Shown: positions 1 through 9,090 of the stretch, piece by piece
Position numbering within the stretch: the first letter of the stretch is position 1
Layout of the letters: every line of letters begins with the position of its first letter
The notes under the pieces: generated by a model
Database searches by the model: none
Seen by the model: only the letters and a program-made list of their open reading frames with translations
What the model was told of the DNA's origin: nothing
Made by a program: the position numbers and the translations under genes
NCBI GenBank assembly: GCA_029570205.1
Contig: JAKQSI010000084.1
Coordinates: forward strand, 47,046-111,045
Direction: 5' to 3'
Source: Candidatus Omnitrophota bacterium
GTDB taxonomy: Bacteria; Hinthialibacterota; Hinthialibacteria; Hinthialibacterales; JAKPRU01
DNA: 64,000 nt

Positions 1-1089
1 GATAAGGGACTGCCGGCATTCAGCTCGGCCTGGCGAAACTGGATTCTCCGCAAGGCGGGTGAGCAGGCGAAGCGGCTCGATCCGATTCTGGGGGAGTGTC
101 AGGTTACTCCGGGCATTACGGGCGGACTGCACAACACGCTGAAATTGTTTGTCGCACAGGGAGATCCCGTGGTGGTTCCCGATAAGCGCTGGGAAAACTA
201 CGACAATATAATCGAGATCAACCTGGGAGGCAAACCGGCCGAGTTTCCGTTTTTCAGTGGCGACCGATTCAATATCGACGGGATGTGCGATGCAATTCGT
301 TCGGTTTGGAAACGGCAGGATCGTGCCGTCCTGATCCTCAACTTTCCCAATAATCCCACAGGTTATTCTCCGCCACGCGCCGAGGCGGAAGCGATCAAGA
401 ACAGCCTGCTGGAATTGACGGCGTCGGGAAACAAATGGCTTGTAGTCATTTTTGATGACGCCTACGAGGGATATGTGTATGATCCCGGTGCGGCAAACAG
501 GTCTTTGTTTTACGAAATGCTTCCGCAGAAGGGGCTGGTCACCATCAAGCTGGATGGGATCAGCAAGGAAATGCTCTGGTATGGCGGCAGGGTGGGGACG
601 ATCACGATGGCGTATCCGCCGGATTGGGTCAGTGCCGTGGGGCGGAATGCGTTGGACAAGGAATGGGGCAACAAGTTTGCGGGGATTTCGCGAAGCACGT
701 ATTCCAACTGCTCCATGGTAGCGCAGTCGGTAGCGGCAGCAGCCTTGCAGGATATGGATCAGATTCTCGAGGAGAGGAAGGTGTGTATCGGAATCCTGGC
801 GGAACGCTACCGGATTTTCAAAGAGGAACTTAAGAAGATCGACACCACGCGCCTTCAGTGCAACCCGTTTCAGGGTGGATTTTTCAACTTTTTCGACATT
901 GTTCCGAAAGACGGTCCGTCGGCGGAGGATATGGCGGATCACCTGCTCAAGAAATACAAGACAGGAACCATTCCGGTACATTTCGGCTCATTGAACGGTA
1001 TCCGGGTCGCGTTCTGCAGCGTGGAGGCCGAGGACATTCCGAGGTTGTGCGATAATCTCAACAATGCGGCGAAGGACCTGATGCCGTAG
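1..1089 (+). CDS. Class I/II PLP-dependent aminotransferase, 3' part
   Basis: The reading frame is open from base 1 to the TAG at 1087, so the gene starts outside the window; about 362 residues are visible. Fold type I aminotransferase signatures are present: a glycine-rich TPGITGG turn that contacts the cofactor phosphate, NFPNNPTGY (the Asn-Pro-Thr-Gly substrate/cofactor motif), FDDAYEGYVY (the Asp that binds the pyridine nitrogen) and DGISKEMLWYGGRVG, in which the Lys is the predicted Schiff-base residue and the Arg binds phosphate. It should transfer an amino group between an amino acid and a 2-oxoacid in the cytoplasm. The substrate cannot be read from the sequence; aspartate/aromatic-type enzymes are the nearest class I recognise. 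The next gene follows after 9 bp, so the two are probably co-transcribed. Confidence 0.88.
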   Translation, partial: DKGLPAFSSAWRNWILRKAGEQAKRLDPILGECQVTPGITGGLHNTLKLFVAQGDPVVVPDKRWENYDNIIEINLGGKPAEFPFFSGDRFNIDGMCDAIRSVWKRQDRAVLILNFPNNPTGYSPPRAEAEAIKNSLLELTASGNKWLVVIFDDAYEGYVYDPGAANRSLFYEMLPQKGLVTIKLDGISKEMLWYGGRVGTITMAYPPDWVSAVGRNALDKEWGNKFAGISRSTYSNCSMVAQSVAAAALQDMDQILEERKVCIGILAERYRIFKEELKKIDTTRLQCNPFQGGFFNFFDIVPKDGPSAEDMADHLLKKYKTGTIPVHFGSLNGIRVAFCSVEAEDIPRLCDNLNNAAKDLMP

Positions 1090-1098
1090 AGGATTTCC

Positions 1099-1476
1099 AT
1101 GAAAATTCGCATCATAGTCGGAGAAATCCGCCTGGAAGCCGAGTTGCTCGCCAACGAAACCGCGCAAGCGATCTACCAGGCCTTGCCGATTGAATCCGGG
1201 TTCTCCACGTGGGGGGATGAGATTTATTTTTCCATCCCTGTGAAGCGGGAATTGGAGAAGGGGACAACGGATGTGGAGATGGGCGATTTGGGATATTGGC
1301 CGCCGGGGAAAGCGTTTTGCATTTTTTATGGTCCCACTCCGGCGTCGGATACGGACAAGCCTGTTCCGGCAAGTAAGGTGACCGTGATCGGCAGGGTGAT
1401 CGGCGATGCGACGGTTTTGCGGGATGCCGCCGCGTCCAAGATTCGCCTGGAGCCTGTTTCGGCGGAAAGCGAATGA
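1099..1476 (+). CDS. Cyclophilin-like fold protein (TM1367-like family)
   Basis: A 125-residue protein starting with ATG after a purine-rich GAGGATTTCC spacer, 9 bp behind the aminotransferase. It has the features of the small cyclophilin-like family typified by Thermotoga TM1367: a WGDEIYFSIP strand, a central MGDLGYWPPGKAFCIFYGPTP segment and a closing VIGRVIGD. The family has a cyclophilin beta-barrel, but no prolyl isomerase activity is established for it as far as I know, and the canonical cyclophilin catalytic Arg/His pattern is not evident. No signal peptide, so cytoplasmic. The function is unknown; linkage to the aminotransferase is the only context. Confidence 0.75.
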   Translation: MKIRIIVGEIRLEAELLANETAQAIYQALPIESGFSTWGDEIYFSIPVKRELEKGTTDVEMGDLGYWPPGKAFCIFYGPTPASDTDKPVPASKVTVIGRVIGDATVLRDAAASKIRLEPVSAESE

Positions 1477-1537
1477 CCGTGAGTCGCCCACCCGATTTGT
1501 GCGGCGCGTGAATTAAGCGATGAAGAACAGGGCGGCC

Positions 1538-1567
1538 TTGTATGGACGGATCGGGCCTCTCTATAGT
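1538..1567 (+). promoter_or_regulatory. Probable sigma-70 promoter of the tRNA-Thr gene
   Basis: TTGTAT (1538-1543) and TATAGT (1562-1567) are separated by 18 bp. Transcription would begin near 1574, giving a leader of about 44 nt before the mature tRNA at 1618. The -10 is close to consensus and the -35 matches at four of six positions. Confidence 0.5.
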
Positions 1568-1617
1568 AAGAAAGTGAGTGGCGGAAAGCGAATCGGCTTT
1601 GTTGTTTGATTTTTCAG

Positions 1618-1690
1618 GCCGGCGTAGCTCAGTCGGCAGAGCAGCGGTTTCGTAAACCGCAGGTCACGGGTTCAAGTCCCATCGCCGGCT
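1618..1690 (+). tRNA. tRNA-Thr (anticodon CGT, reads ACG)
   Basis: A 73-nt cloverleaf. The acceptor arm is GCCGGCG (1618-1624) paired with CGCCGGC (1683-1689), discriminator T1690. The D stem is GCTC/GAGC. The anticodon stem is GCGGT/ACCGC with loop TTCGTAA, placing anticodon CGT at 1651-1653. The T loop is TTCAAGT. The T stem (ACGGG against CCCAT) has one C-A mismatch. The 3' CCA is not encoded, so a CCA-adding enzyme is needed. The gene stands alone between the aminotransferase pair and the convergent redox operon. Confidence 0.93.
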
Positions 1691-1926
1691 CGTTGATTTT
1701 GGAACACTTCGACCCATCAGCCCCCGCATTGCCCTCAGATTTTGCCCGAATGTCGCCCAAACTCTCGTTCTCTGTCATTCTGCTTGACACATTCCGTATA
1801 GTCTGCAGTATGGGGAATGAGGAAATAGACGTCTGAACCCTGATTTCGTGGCGGGCGATTTCACACTGCCGAATACATGGACCCACTCGCCGAACTTCGG
1901 ATTCGCAGTCACAATCGCGGACCCTG

Positions 1927-2619
1927 CTATGCCTTCGGTCCCAGACCGGCGATACATTGATCTTCCCGAATAACCTTTCGTGGCCCGCCATCCGAAGCGG
2001 TTGACCAATCATGCGGCTCGGCAATCCGTGCAAATTGTTCAAGAACACCCAAAGCACACGCCCGATCATAAATGAGCTGCCAGGCACAATCTCGCTCAGC
2101 AACAATCTCGCATTTGCCGTCCCGAGATCCGGCGCACGGTCCGTTTAATAAACGTTTCGCACAACGAGTAATGGGGCAAATCCCGACGAATTCGCCCAGC
2201 CTGCAATTACCACAAGCGGCACATTTCTCGGTCCAGACTCCCGGCGCCTCCAGGATACCGATGAACTGCGTGTTCACACCGGGATAGACTGTCGTATTTG
2301 GGAACCGATCGGCTAACGCCTGCACACCGGCTCCGCAACCCAGCGAGCAAATAGCGTCATACGGCTTCACGCGGGGAGCAAGAAGATCAATAAAGGCATT
2401 CTCGCATTGCCGCTCAATCGTACACTCATCTACAACTACATTGCCCCGACCGATAAGACGAAGCGCCATGCGAAGCGCGGAACCCAGGATCCCCGTCTCG
2501 CGTTCTCCACCGGCGAGGCATACCGTAACACAGGTCCCGCAGCCGACAAGCAGAACACGGCTATGGTCCTTTATCATATCCCGAATTTCAGGTACTTTTT
2601 TCCGGTCCGCAACAATCAT
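1927..2619 (-). CDS. metV: MetV: zinc/iron-sulfur subunit of methylene-tetrahydrofolate reductase
   Basis: A 230-residue cysteine-rich protein. It matches the family annotated as methylenetetrahydrofolate reductase C-terminal domain (MetV). It has an N-terminal CGTCVTVC (Cys27/30/34), a DECTIERQCE segment, SLGCGAGVQ, and a C-terminal CAACGNC...CPITRCAKRLLNGPC...GKCE block ending in DCAWQLIY. In acetogens MetV is the obligate partner of a short MetF and links it to iron-sulfur electron carriers. The start overlaps the stop of mvhD by 4 bp (ATGA), so translation is coupled. It is the last gene of the ten-gene operon, while its partner metF lies nine genes upstream. No truncation is seen. Confidence 0.93.
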   Translation of the reverse strand: MIVADRKKVPEIRDMIKDHSRVLLVGCGTCVTVCLAGGERETGILGSALRMALRLIGRGNVVVDECTIERQCENAFIDLLAPRVKPYDAICSLGCGAGVQALADRFPNTTVYPGVNTQFIGILEAPGVWTEKCAACGNCRLGEFVGICPITRCAKRLLNGPCAGSRDGKCEIVAERDCAWQLIYDRACALGVLEQFARIAEPHDWSTASDGGPRKVIREDQCIAGLGPKA

Positions 2620-3101
2620 TTCGTCTCTCCTTGAGGAATCGCCTCCTCTTGTATAATGCGTCCGCCCAATTCCCGCTCCTGGTGCAGCCTGTTCGAGTGC
2701 AACGGGCTGAGTCCCAGCCGGGAAATGCGCTCGGCCATCTCTGTCACAATTTGCGCGAAGCGTCCCCCTTCGCCGGAAGACAGGTTATACATTTCCAGCC
2801 GCTCCGGTTCGAGACCGATTTCCGCCAGTATTTTCTTGGCGCGCTCTACCCGTCGCCGCGCCCGCACATTGCCCTCAAGAAAATGGCATCCCCCCTCCAG
2901 GCAACCGGCAACAATTACCCCGTCCGCTCCATACTCAAATGCCAAAAGCAGATGATTGATCTCTACTCTGCCGGTGCACGGCAAGCGAAGTACCCGAACA
3001 CTCTCCGGGTATTGAATCCGCATGGAGCCTGCCAGGTCGGCCGCTGCATACGCGCAGTAATGGCAGCACAATGCGAGGATAATCGGCTCTCTGTCGGCCA
3101 T
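2616..3101 (-). CDS. mvhD: MvhD-type iron-sulfur electron transfer subunit (copy 1)
   Basis: A 161-residue protein of the hydrogenase delta-subunit (MvhD) family. Cysteines expected to hold a [2Fe-2S] cluster are visible: CCHYC (Cys12/13/16), PCTGRV (Cys42) and GCLEGGCHF (Cys67/72). In MvhD-HdrABC complexes this subunit passes electrons between HdrA and a dehydrogenase or hydrogenase module. No hydrogenase large subunit is encoded in the window, so electrons probably come from or go to NAD(P)H, ferredoxin or another flavin module. It sits 9 bp after hdrA and overlaps metV by 4 bp. A divergent second copy heads the operon. Confidence 0.93.
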   Translation of the reverse strand: MADREPIILALCCHYCAYAAADLAGSMRIQYPESVRVLRLPCTGRVEINHLLLAFEYGADGVIVAGCLEGGCHFLEGNVRARRRVERAKKILAEIGLEPERLEMYNLSSGEGGRFAQIVTEMAERISRLGLSPLHSNRLHQERELGGRIIQEEAIPQGETK

Positions 3102-3110
3102 TTCTCAATC

Positions 3111-6100
3111 CTATTCATTACGCCGGAGCGGTTCCGCCGCCCCGATTTCTTCAAGATAATCAATCGAGCTATCCCACTCACCGGAAGCAACGCGCAGCAG
3201 ACTCTCTACCGCACCAAGGATCTGCGAGTCAAGGTAGTGCCGAAGCTGGACCGCCCTCGCCGGACACTCCGCCGCACAACTTCCGCATCCCATACAGACT
3301 GCCGTCCGGATCTCCGCCTTGTTGAACGAGTTGATTTGCGGGGCCATATACGGGCACACATGCACGCATGTCATACAGGAAATACATTTGTCCGGGTCAA
3401 CCCAGGCGACCTGTCCGCTCACCGCCATTTCTTTATGAGACAAGATCGATGCCGCCCGCGCGGCTACAGCGTTGGCCTGTGAAATTGTTTCGCTGATGAA
3501 TTTTGGCGCCTGCGCTGTGCCGCAGAGGAACACCCCCTCGCTTGCAACATCTACCGGTCGCAACTTTATATGCGCTTCCAGGAAAAATCCGTCCGCATTC
3601 AACGGGACACGAAGCAGATTCGCTATCACCTGCCGATCCGCACGCGGTTCCATGGGGGCCGCGAGGACCAACAGATCGGGCCTCAATTCCAGATAACTGC
3701 CAAGCGACGGTTCCTGTACTCTCACACGAATATCACCGCTCGCCGACACATCCGGCGGGTTATCCGGCTCATAACGTATGAACAAAATACCTTTCTCACG
3801 CGCTTCCCGGTACGCCGCCTCCCGGAAACCGTATGTCCGCATATCCCGATACAAAACAACAATACGCAGATTCGCATAGCGCTCCCGCAGGGCCAAAGCA
3901 TTCTTCACCGCGGTGGTGCAACATACACGGCTGCAATACGGGCGTTCGGCATTCCGCTGCTCTACGCATTGAATCATTACCACAGTCCCGTCGGCGCGAA
4001 GAATTAGAGAATCATTTGCGAGATTCTCTGTGAGCTCCAGTTGCGTCACAATCCTATTGTGCCTGCCGTATCCGAAAGTGTGCGGTTTCATTTCAACAGC
4101 GCCTGTAGCGACCACAATTACGCCGTGCTCAATCTCCCCTTCAGCCCCCTCAATAGCCAATATGGAGCGAAACTCCCCTACATGTCCGCCGACATGTGAA
4201 ACACGAGTATTCAAATGGACCGTGATACGTGGATTGGTCGTTACACGTTCGATGGTCTGAAGAAGAAAAGTCTGTACATTTTCCCCATCCAGAGTCCGAT
4301 GCACACGCAGCGCCGTACCTCCAAGATGCTCACTCTTCTCAATTAAATGCACAGGGAAACCCTGCTCCGCAAGGGAGAGAGCGACGGTCATACCGGCGAT
4401 ACCTCCACCCACCACCAGAGCCGTATTATTCACAGGCACCCTCTCTTCCTGTAGCGGTAACAACTGGGTTGCGCGCCCCACCATCATTCGAACCAGGTCC
4501 ACCGCCTTCTCGGTAGCCTTTTCCGGACGCCCAGAATGAACCCAGGAACATTGGTCACGAATATTGGCCATCTCGAGAAGATACGGATTCAGTCCGGCAT
4601 CCCGCAAGGTATCCCGGAAAATCGGTTCGTGCGTTCGTGGTGTACAGGAAGCGACGACTACACGATTGATACCCCGCTCTCGGATAATCTGTTTCATCTT
4701 GTCCTGGGTGTCATCGGCACAGGTATAGATGTTATGATCCGCATAAACTACATGCGGTAATCGCCGCGCCTCCCCAACGACGGCTTCAATGTCTACAACA
4801 GATGCGATGTTGCTTCCGCAGTGACAAACAAATACACCGACTCTTGGCGGCTCGTCCGTAATGTCTCGCTCGGGCGGATAACTCTTCCTGCGCGTCTCGC
4901 TTCCTCGAGCGGGGGCAAGAAGCGACATCGCCCGCGCTGCCGCAGCGCTTGCCTGTACAACCGTATCTGGAATATCCTTCGGTTCCTGGAACACTCCGCC
5001 GACATAAATACCGTCTCGCGATGAATCCAACGGAGCCAATTCGCGAGTTCTCGCAAATCCCCATTCGTTTAAATCCACTCCCCACTCCTCGGCTTGTCTA
5101 CGAATCGATGAACTCGCCTCCAATCCCACCGACAACACGACCAGATCGAATTCCTCTTCCACCTGCTTCAGATCCGATCCGATATAGGTCAACAAGATGT
5201 TCTTTGTATCGGGCATTTCGTATGTTCGTGAGACAAGAGATCGAATATACCGAATTCCCCGATTTCTTGCCCGCTCATAGTAGCGGTCACACTCCTTACC
5301 GAACGCCCGCAAATCCAGAAAGAACACCGTTACCTCCAAGGCCGGCTCATGTTCCTTCGCAAGAATCGCCTCTTTTGTCGCCGCCATGCAGCACACCGAC
5401 GAGCAGTAATCGTTACCGCATGACGTATCCCGTGATCCGACACATTGAATGAATGCAAGACGTCTCGGCGTGTTTCCGTCTGAAGGTCGAAAGATTCTGC
5501 CCCCTGTCGGTCCGGAAGCGGACAACATGCGTTCAAACTGTACATTTGTTACAACATTCTTTGCAACTCCAAAGCCAAACTCCGCACGACGCGTCGCGTC
5601 AAACGGCTCAAATCCCGGTGTCAACAACACAGCGCCGGCCTGCAACTGGAACGTATGACTACTTTCGCTATGGTTAATCGCCCCCGCTTGACAGGCCTGG
5701 ACACACAACATGCACTCCGAACATCCGGCGCAGTTCAGACAGCGTCGTGCCTCCCGCTGAGCCTCGTCCGCGGTATATGTACATTCTACTTCCCGGAAAT
5801 TCCCAATACGATCTGCAGGGGCAAGTTCCTCCGTATTGACTCGCGGGACGCGGGATATCGTTCTCTTAAGCCGGGCCACATCTTTCTTGCTGAGCGGATT
5901 TGCCTCTCTTTCCGGCAGTCTCAAACCGTCACTTAACGGACGACCTGACAGGTAATTATCAATGGCGCGCGCGGCCCTAGTGCCTTGCGCGATGGCTTCA
6001 ATAACATTGGATGGCCCGGTCACGACATCTCCAGCCGCAAAAATTCCCTCCTTTGATGTAGCCATCGTGATGTTGTCCGTTACAACGGTTCCCAATTCAC

Positions 6101-7637
6101 TGATCTCGAGTTCAAATAATTCCGCCAGTCTTGTGTCGGCGTATTGGCTAATTGCCGGAATCAGCATATCTGCTTCAAAGAAAAACTCCGTGCCCTCGAT
6201 CGGCGCCGGCTCCCATCTCCCGCTTGCATCCCGCTCGCCCAGCTTCATGCGAATACACTGAGCGCCCGTCATTCGCCCATTCTCACTGACAACTCTAATC
6301 GCTGTCGCACCCGCCATGATTTCGATGTTCTCTGCAAGTGCGCCCGCAATTTCCTCCGGCGCGGCAATCATTTCATCGCGACATCGAATCAATATCGTAA
6401 CTGTTTCAGCCCCCAAGCGCCTGGCTACTCTTGCGGCATCGAACGCCGTATTCCCCCCACCGACAACCATTACACGTTTTCCTACCTCTGCCCCTTCATT
6501 CAATGAGAATCGTCTCAGAAACTCTACTCCATAAACGACTCCAGCGCACTGCTCACCGGGGATGCCTAATTTCCGGCTTTCATGGGCGCCGGTCGCGATA
6601 AACACCACATCGAATTCTTTCTCTATCTGCTCTCTCGGAATGTCCTTTCCGACAGAACTTCCCGGTAGGAATGTTACTCCCAGCTTACGAATCGCGGAAA
6701 TGTCCCTCTCCAGAATGTGGCGAGGCAGCCGATACTGTGGAATACCGACCGCCAACATACCGCCCAGAACAGGTAATGCCTCATAGACAATACAGTGATG
6801 CCCGGCGAGAGCTAATGAATGAGCAGCGGCCAGACCCGCCGGCCCGGACCCGATAATGGCTACGGATTTCCCACTCGGCTCAGTCCGGTTCGGCTTGTCC
6901 GATTCGGGAAAGAGATCCATTGCGAATCGTTTCAGTCCGCGTATATTGATCGGCTCATCAATCTCGCGCCGACTGCAGAGAGACTCACACGGATGAAAAC
7001 AGACGCGACCACAAATCGAAGGTAGAGGATTATCCCGACGAATCACATCCGCTGCCTCCTTAATTCTGCCCGCCGCGATCAGAGCCACATACGCCTGAAC
7101 ACTGGAGTCGATGGGGCACCCTGTGCTGCACATTCCGCGACCGTTCTTGCGGATCACGTACGCATTCGGAGCGGCCTGTGCATAGACCCGGTCAATTGCC
7201 TTTCGGGTCCCTATCCCCGCGTCAAAGGTACTCGGCAAGTTAACCGGACAGACAGCCGCGCAATCACCGCACGCCGTGCATTTGTGGATATCAACATAGC
7301 GTGGCCGCCGGCGAACCGTAACCCTAAAGTGCCCGGCTTCTCCTTCAATACGTAACACATCCGAAAGGGTAAATACATCGATATTGATGTCCCGCATACA
7401 TTCCACAAGTTTTGGAGAGATGATGCAGGTAGCGCAATCCCCAGTTGGAAAAGTCTTATCCAGACGGGACATTCCGCCACCCACTGCCGGGCTTTCCTCT
7501 ACCAGGTAAACACGGAATCCGGCAGCGGAGAGATCGAGAGAGGCCTGAATCCCGGCGATTCCCCCGCCGCAGACCAATACCGCACCGCACAAATCGTTCG
7601 ATCCTCCCGAGGCTGAAGGGCAACCGTTCGGATTCAT
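3111..7637 (-). CDS. hdrA: Giant HdrA-type flavoprotein with an inserted GltD-like domain
   Basis: 1508 residues, much longer than a single-module HdrA. Residues 18-135 start an HdrA module (GGGIAGIQ Rossmann motif; CATC; CTACGDCAAVCPV cluster motif). Residues about 140-565 form a complete glutamate-synthase small-subunit-like domain: a cysteine-rich N-part (Cys170, 174, 209, 213, 217, 221), an FAD motif GSGPAGLAAA near 263, an NAD(P) motif GGGNTAFDAA near 393, and AAGDVVTGP near 535. HdrA module 1 then resumes (CAGCSECMLCVQAC near 637-649; IQCVGSRD; CCMAA) to about 910. A second HdrA module spans about 930-1405 (VCHCGSN, GGGIAGMT, IQCVEQR). Two [4Fe-4S] motifs follow (CISCMTCVHVCPY, CMGCGSCAAECPA; 1418-1459). 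It is expected to be the flavin centre of electron bifurcation or confurcation. The start overlaps hdrB by 4 bp. Confidence 0.93.
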   Translation of the reverse strand: MNPNGCPSASGGSNDLCGAVLVCGGGIAGIQASLDLSAAGFRVYLVEESPAVGGGMSRLDKTFPTGDCATCIISPKLVECMRDINIDVFTLSDVLRIEGEAGHFRVTVRRRPRYVDIHKCTACGDCAAVCPVNLPSTFDAGIGTRKAIDRVYAQAAPNAYVIRKNGRGMCSTGCPIDSSVQAYVALIAAGRIKEAADVIRRDNPLPSICGRVCFHPCESLCSRREIDEPINIRGLKRFAMDLFPESDKPNRTEPSGKSVAIIGSGPAGLAAAHSLALAGHHCIVYEALPVLGGMLAVGIPQYRLPRHILERDISAIRKLGVTFLPGSSVGKDIPREQIEKEFDVVFIATGAHESRKLGIPGEQCAGVVYGVEFLRRFSLNEGAEVGKRVMVVGGGNTAFDAARVARRLGAETVTILIRCRDEMIAAPEEIAGALAENIEIMAGATAIRVVSENGRMTGAQCIRMKLGERDASGRWEPAPIEGTEFFFEADMLIPAISQYADTRLAELFELEISELGTVVTDNITMATSKEGIFAAGDVVTGPSNVIEAIAQGTRAARAIDNYLSGRPLSDGLRLPEREANPLSKKDVARLKRTISRVPRVNTEELAPADRIGNFREVECTYTADEAQREARRCLNCAGCSECMLCVQACQAGAINHSESSHTFQLQAGAVLLTPGFEPFDATRRAEFGFGVAKNVVTNVQFERMLSASGPTGGRIFRPSDGNTPRRLAFIQCVGSRDTSCGNDYCSSVCCMAATKEAILAKEHEPALEVTVFFLDLRAFGKECDRYYERARNRGIRYIRSLVSRTYEMPDTKNILLTYIGSDLKQVEEEFDLVVLSVGLEASSSIRRQAEEWGVDLNEWGFARTRELAPLDSSRDGIYVGGVFQEPKDIPDTVVQASAAAARAMSLLAPARGSETRRKSYPPERDITDEPPRVGVFVCHCGSNIASVVDIEAVVGEARRLPHVVYADHNIYTCADDTQDKMKQIIRERGINRVVVASCTPRTHEPIFRDTLRDAGLNPYLLEMANIRDQCSWVHSGRPEKATEKAVDLVRMMVGRATQLLPLQEERVPVNNTALVVGGGIAGMTVALSLAEQGFPVHLIEKSEHLGGTALRVHRTLDGENVQTFLLQTIERVTTNPRITVHLNTRVSHVGGHVGEFRSILAIEGAEGEIEHGVIVVATGAVEMKPHTFGYGRHNRIVTQLELTENLANDSLILRADGTVVMIQCVEQRNAERPYCSRVCCTTAVKNALALRERYANLRIVVLYRDMRTYGFREAAYREAREKGILFIRYEPDNPPDVSASGDIRVRVQEPSLGSYLELRPDLLVLAAPMEPRADRQVIANLLRVPLNADGFFLEAHIKLRPVDVASEGVFLCGTAQAPKFISETISQANAVAARAASILSHKEMAVSGQVAWVDPDKCISCMTCVHVCPYMAPQINSFNKAEIRTAVCMGCGSCAAECPARAVQLRHYLDSQILGAVESLLRVASGEWDSSIDYLEEIGAAEPLRRNE

Positions 7638-8530
7638 GATCGTTTGCCTCCTTCGGCCGGATTCAGAATCCCGTGTTTCGCTAGAAGCGGCATGGCATCA
7701 ACCGCCGGAGCCTCCAGCGCCAATTCATCCACCGACAGCCCCAACGCCAACCCCAGTAGTTGTGTAATGTAAAGAATCGGGATCTCCGGGACCTCACCGA
7801 ACGACTTCCCGATATCCGCCTGGCGAAGGTCAAGATTGGATTGGCAAAGCGGGCACGCAACGGCGATACATTCGGCTCCGGCGCGGTGCGCCATTGAAAG
7901 TAACCTGTACCCGAGTCGTCGGACGACATCCGGATCGGTAATAGAAAGACTTGCCCCGCAACATTCCGTCTTGTATGGCCAATCAATCGCCTCGGCTCCA
8001 ACGACGCGCAGCACTTCCTCCATACAGGTCGGGTATTCCGGATCGTCGAACGCTACTATTTCGGGAGGCCGCGACAGGAGACAGCCGTAATAACAGGCCA
8101 CTTTCAGACCGCCAAGCGGATGTGAGACATTCCTTCGAATTTCCTCTGTTCCCAGATCGTTAGCCAAGACATCCAGGATGTGCTGGACCTGTACAGAACC
8201 GTCATACGGCATGCCCGTGATTCTCTCGGCACGACTGCATTCCGCCGGATCATGCGTGATCTTATAGTTGGCTGTCCGAAGGCGGGAGTAACATGAGGCG
8301 CACGCCGCCATCACGGGCATCCCCATGTCCCGTGCCCTGAGCAAGCTGAACACGGGAAGCGCCACGGCTAACGACGCATTGCTGGCATGTGCCGGTGTGG
8401 AACCACAACAGATCCAGTCGGCTATCTCATGCAACTCCAAGCGGAGGGCGGCGCAAACGGAAAGCGTGGATTTCTTAAAATCCCAAGCCGTTGATTCCAG
8501 GCTGCAACCGGGGAAAAAAGCGTATTTCAC
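7634..8530 (-). CDS. hdrB: HdrB: heterodisulfide-reductase-type subunit with two CCG domains
   Basis: A 298-residue protein with both cysteine-rich CCG motifs of HdrB intact. Motif 1 uses Cys9, Cys41-Cys42 and Cys77/Cys80 (CASC). Motif 2 uses Cys146/150, Cys190-Cys191 and Cys226/229 (CPLC). In methanogen HdrB these bind two non-cubane [4Fe-4S] clusters that reduce a disulfide. In a MetFV context no heterodisulfide is needed and the clusters probably relay electrons. It starts with GTG overlapping the hdrC stop by 4 bp and overlaps hdrA by 4 bp. No membrane segments; cytoplasmic. An unrelated CCG-domain reductase is unlikely given the adjacent HdrA and HdrC. Confidence 0.95.
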   Translation of the reverse strand: MKYAFFPGCSLESTAWDFKKSTLSVCAALRLELHEIADWICCGSTPAHASNASLAVALPVFSLLRARDMGMPVMAACASCYSRLRTANYKITHDPAECSRAERITGMPYDGSVQVQHILDVLANDLGTEEIRRNVSHPLGGLKVACYYGCLLSRPPEIVAFDDPEYPTCMEEVLRVVGAEAIDWPYKTECCGASLSITDPDVVRRLGYRLLSMAHRAGAECIAVACPLCQSNLDLRQADIGKSFGEVPEIPILYITQLLGLALGLSVDELALEAPAVDAMPLLAKHGILNPAEGGKRS

Positions 8531-9087
8531 CGATTTCTTTCCTCCTCATCCGCTCTCTGAAATATCTCTGTAACCTGCGCGACATTAGCCGATCGTGGGG
8601 CTAACACAGAAAGTTTCCTTTTTGCCAATAATTTCCGCGCTTTGTCCAGGTCGGTAAGAAAGTCAAAGCACCGGAATTTGTATGCAGTAAGCATCCCCAG
8701 TTCGAAAATCCGCCCGTGCCTGCGCACGCTCGAAAGAAAAGAACGGTAAAACGTCTCGCCCCGCTTACCGGGAACTCGCAATTTACGTCGGGCCGCGAGG
8801 ATTCGAAGAGTATCCATCACGGTAGCAACGTCGATCCCCATCGGGCAGCGGCTTGTGCAGGCTTCACACGATGCGCAAAGCCAGATCGAGCGACATTTCA
8901 GTACCTCCTCCTCTCCTCCGAGATGGATTAGCCGCATAATTTGGCTTGAAAGAAGATCCATTTCCCGGCCGATGGGACAGCCGGCAGAGCATTTGTGGCA
9001 TTGGACACACGCGCTTACAGGTGTACCGCTGAGTCGCTCAACCTCGCGAAGGAACGCGATGTCTCTCCACTCCAACGTGTCGTTCAT
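8527..9087 (-). CDS. hdrC: HdrC: iron-sulfur electron transfer subunit
   Basis: A 186-residue ferredoxin-type protein with two [4Fe-4S] motifs, C27-C30-C33-C37 (CVQCHKCSAGC) and C71-C74-C77-C81 (CASCEACTSRC), followed by a helical C-terminal region of about 100 residues typical of HdrC. It carries electrons between HdrA and HdrB. It begins with ATG 3 bp after the stop of the amidotransferase gene and overlaps hdrB by 4 bp, so HdrC-HdrB-HdrA are made as one translational unit. Confidence 0.95.
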   Translation of the reverse strand: MNDTLEWRDIAFLREVERLSGTPVSACVQCHKCSAGCPIGREMDLLSSQIMRLIHLGGEEEVLKCRSIWLCASCEACTSRCPMGIDVATVMDTLRILAARRKLRVPGKRGETFYRSFLSSVRRHGRIFELGMLTAYKFRCFDFLTDLDKARKLLAKRKLSVLAPRSANVAQVTEIFQRADEEERNR

Positions 9088-9090
9088 CTC

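Noticed and set aside
2631-3482. A 283-codon plus-strand ORF across mvhD and the end of hdrA
   Set aside because: It is antisense to two genes with clear cysteine motifs and has no recognisable domain of its own.
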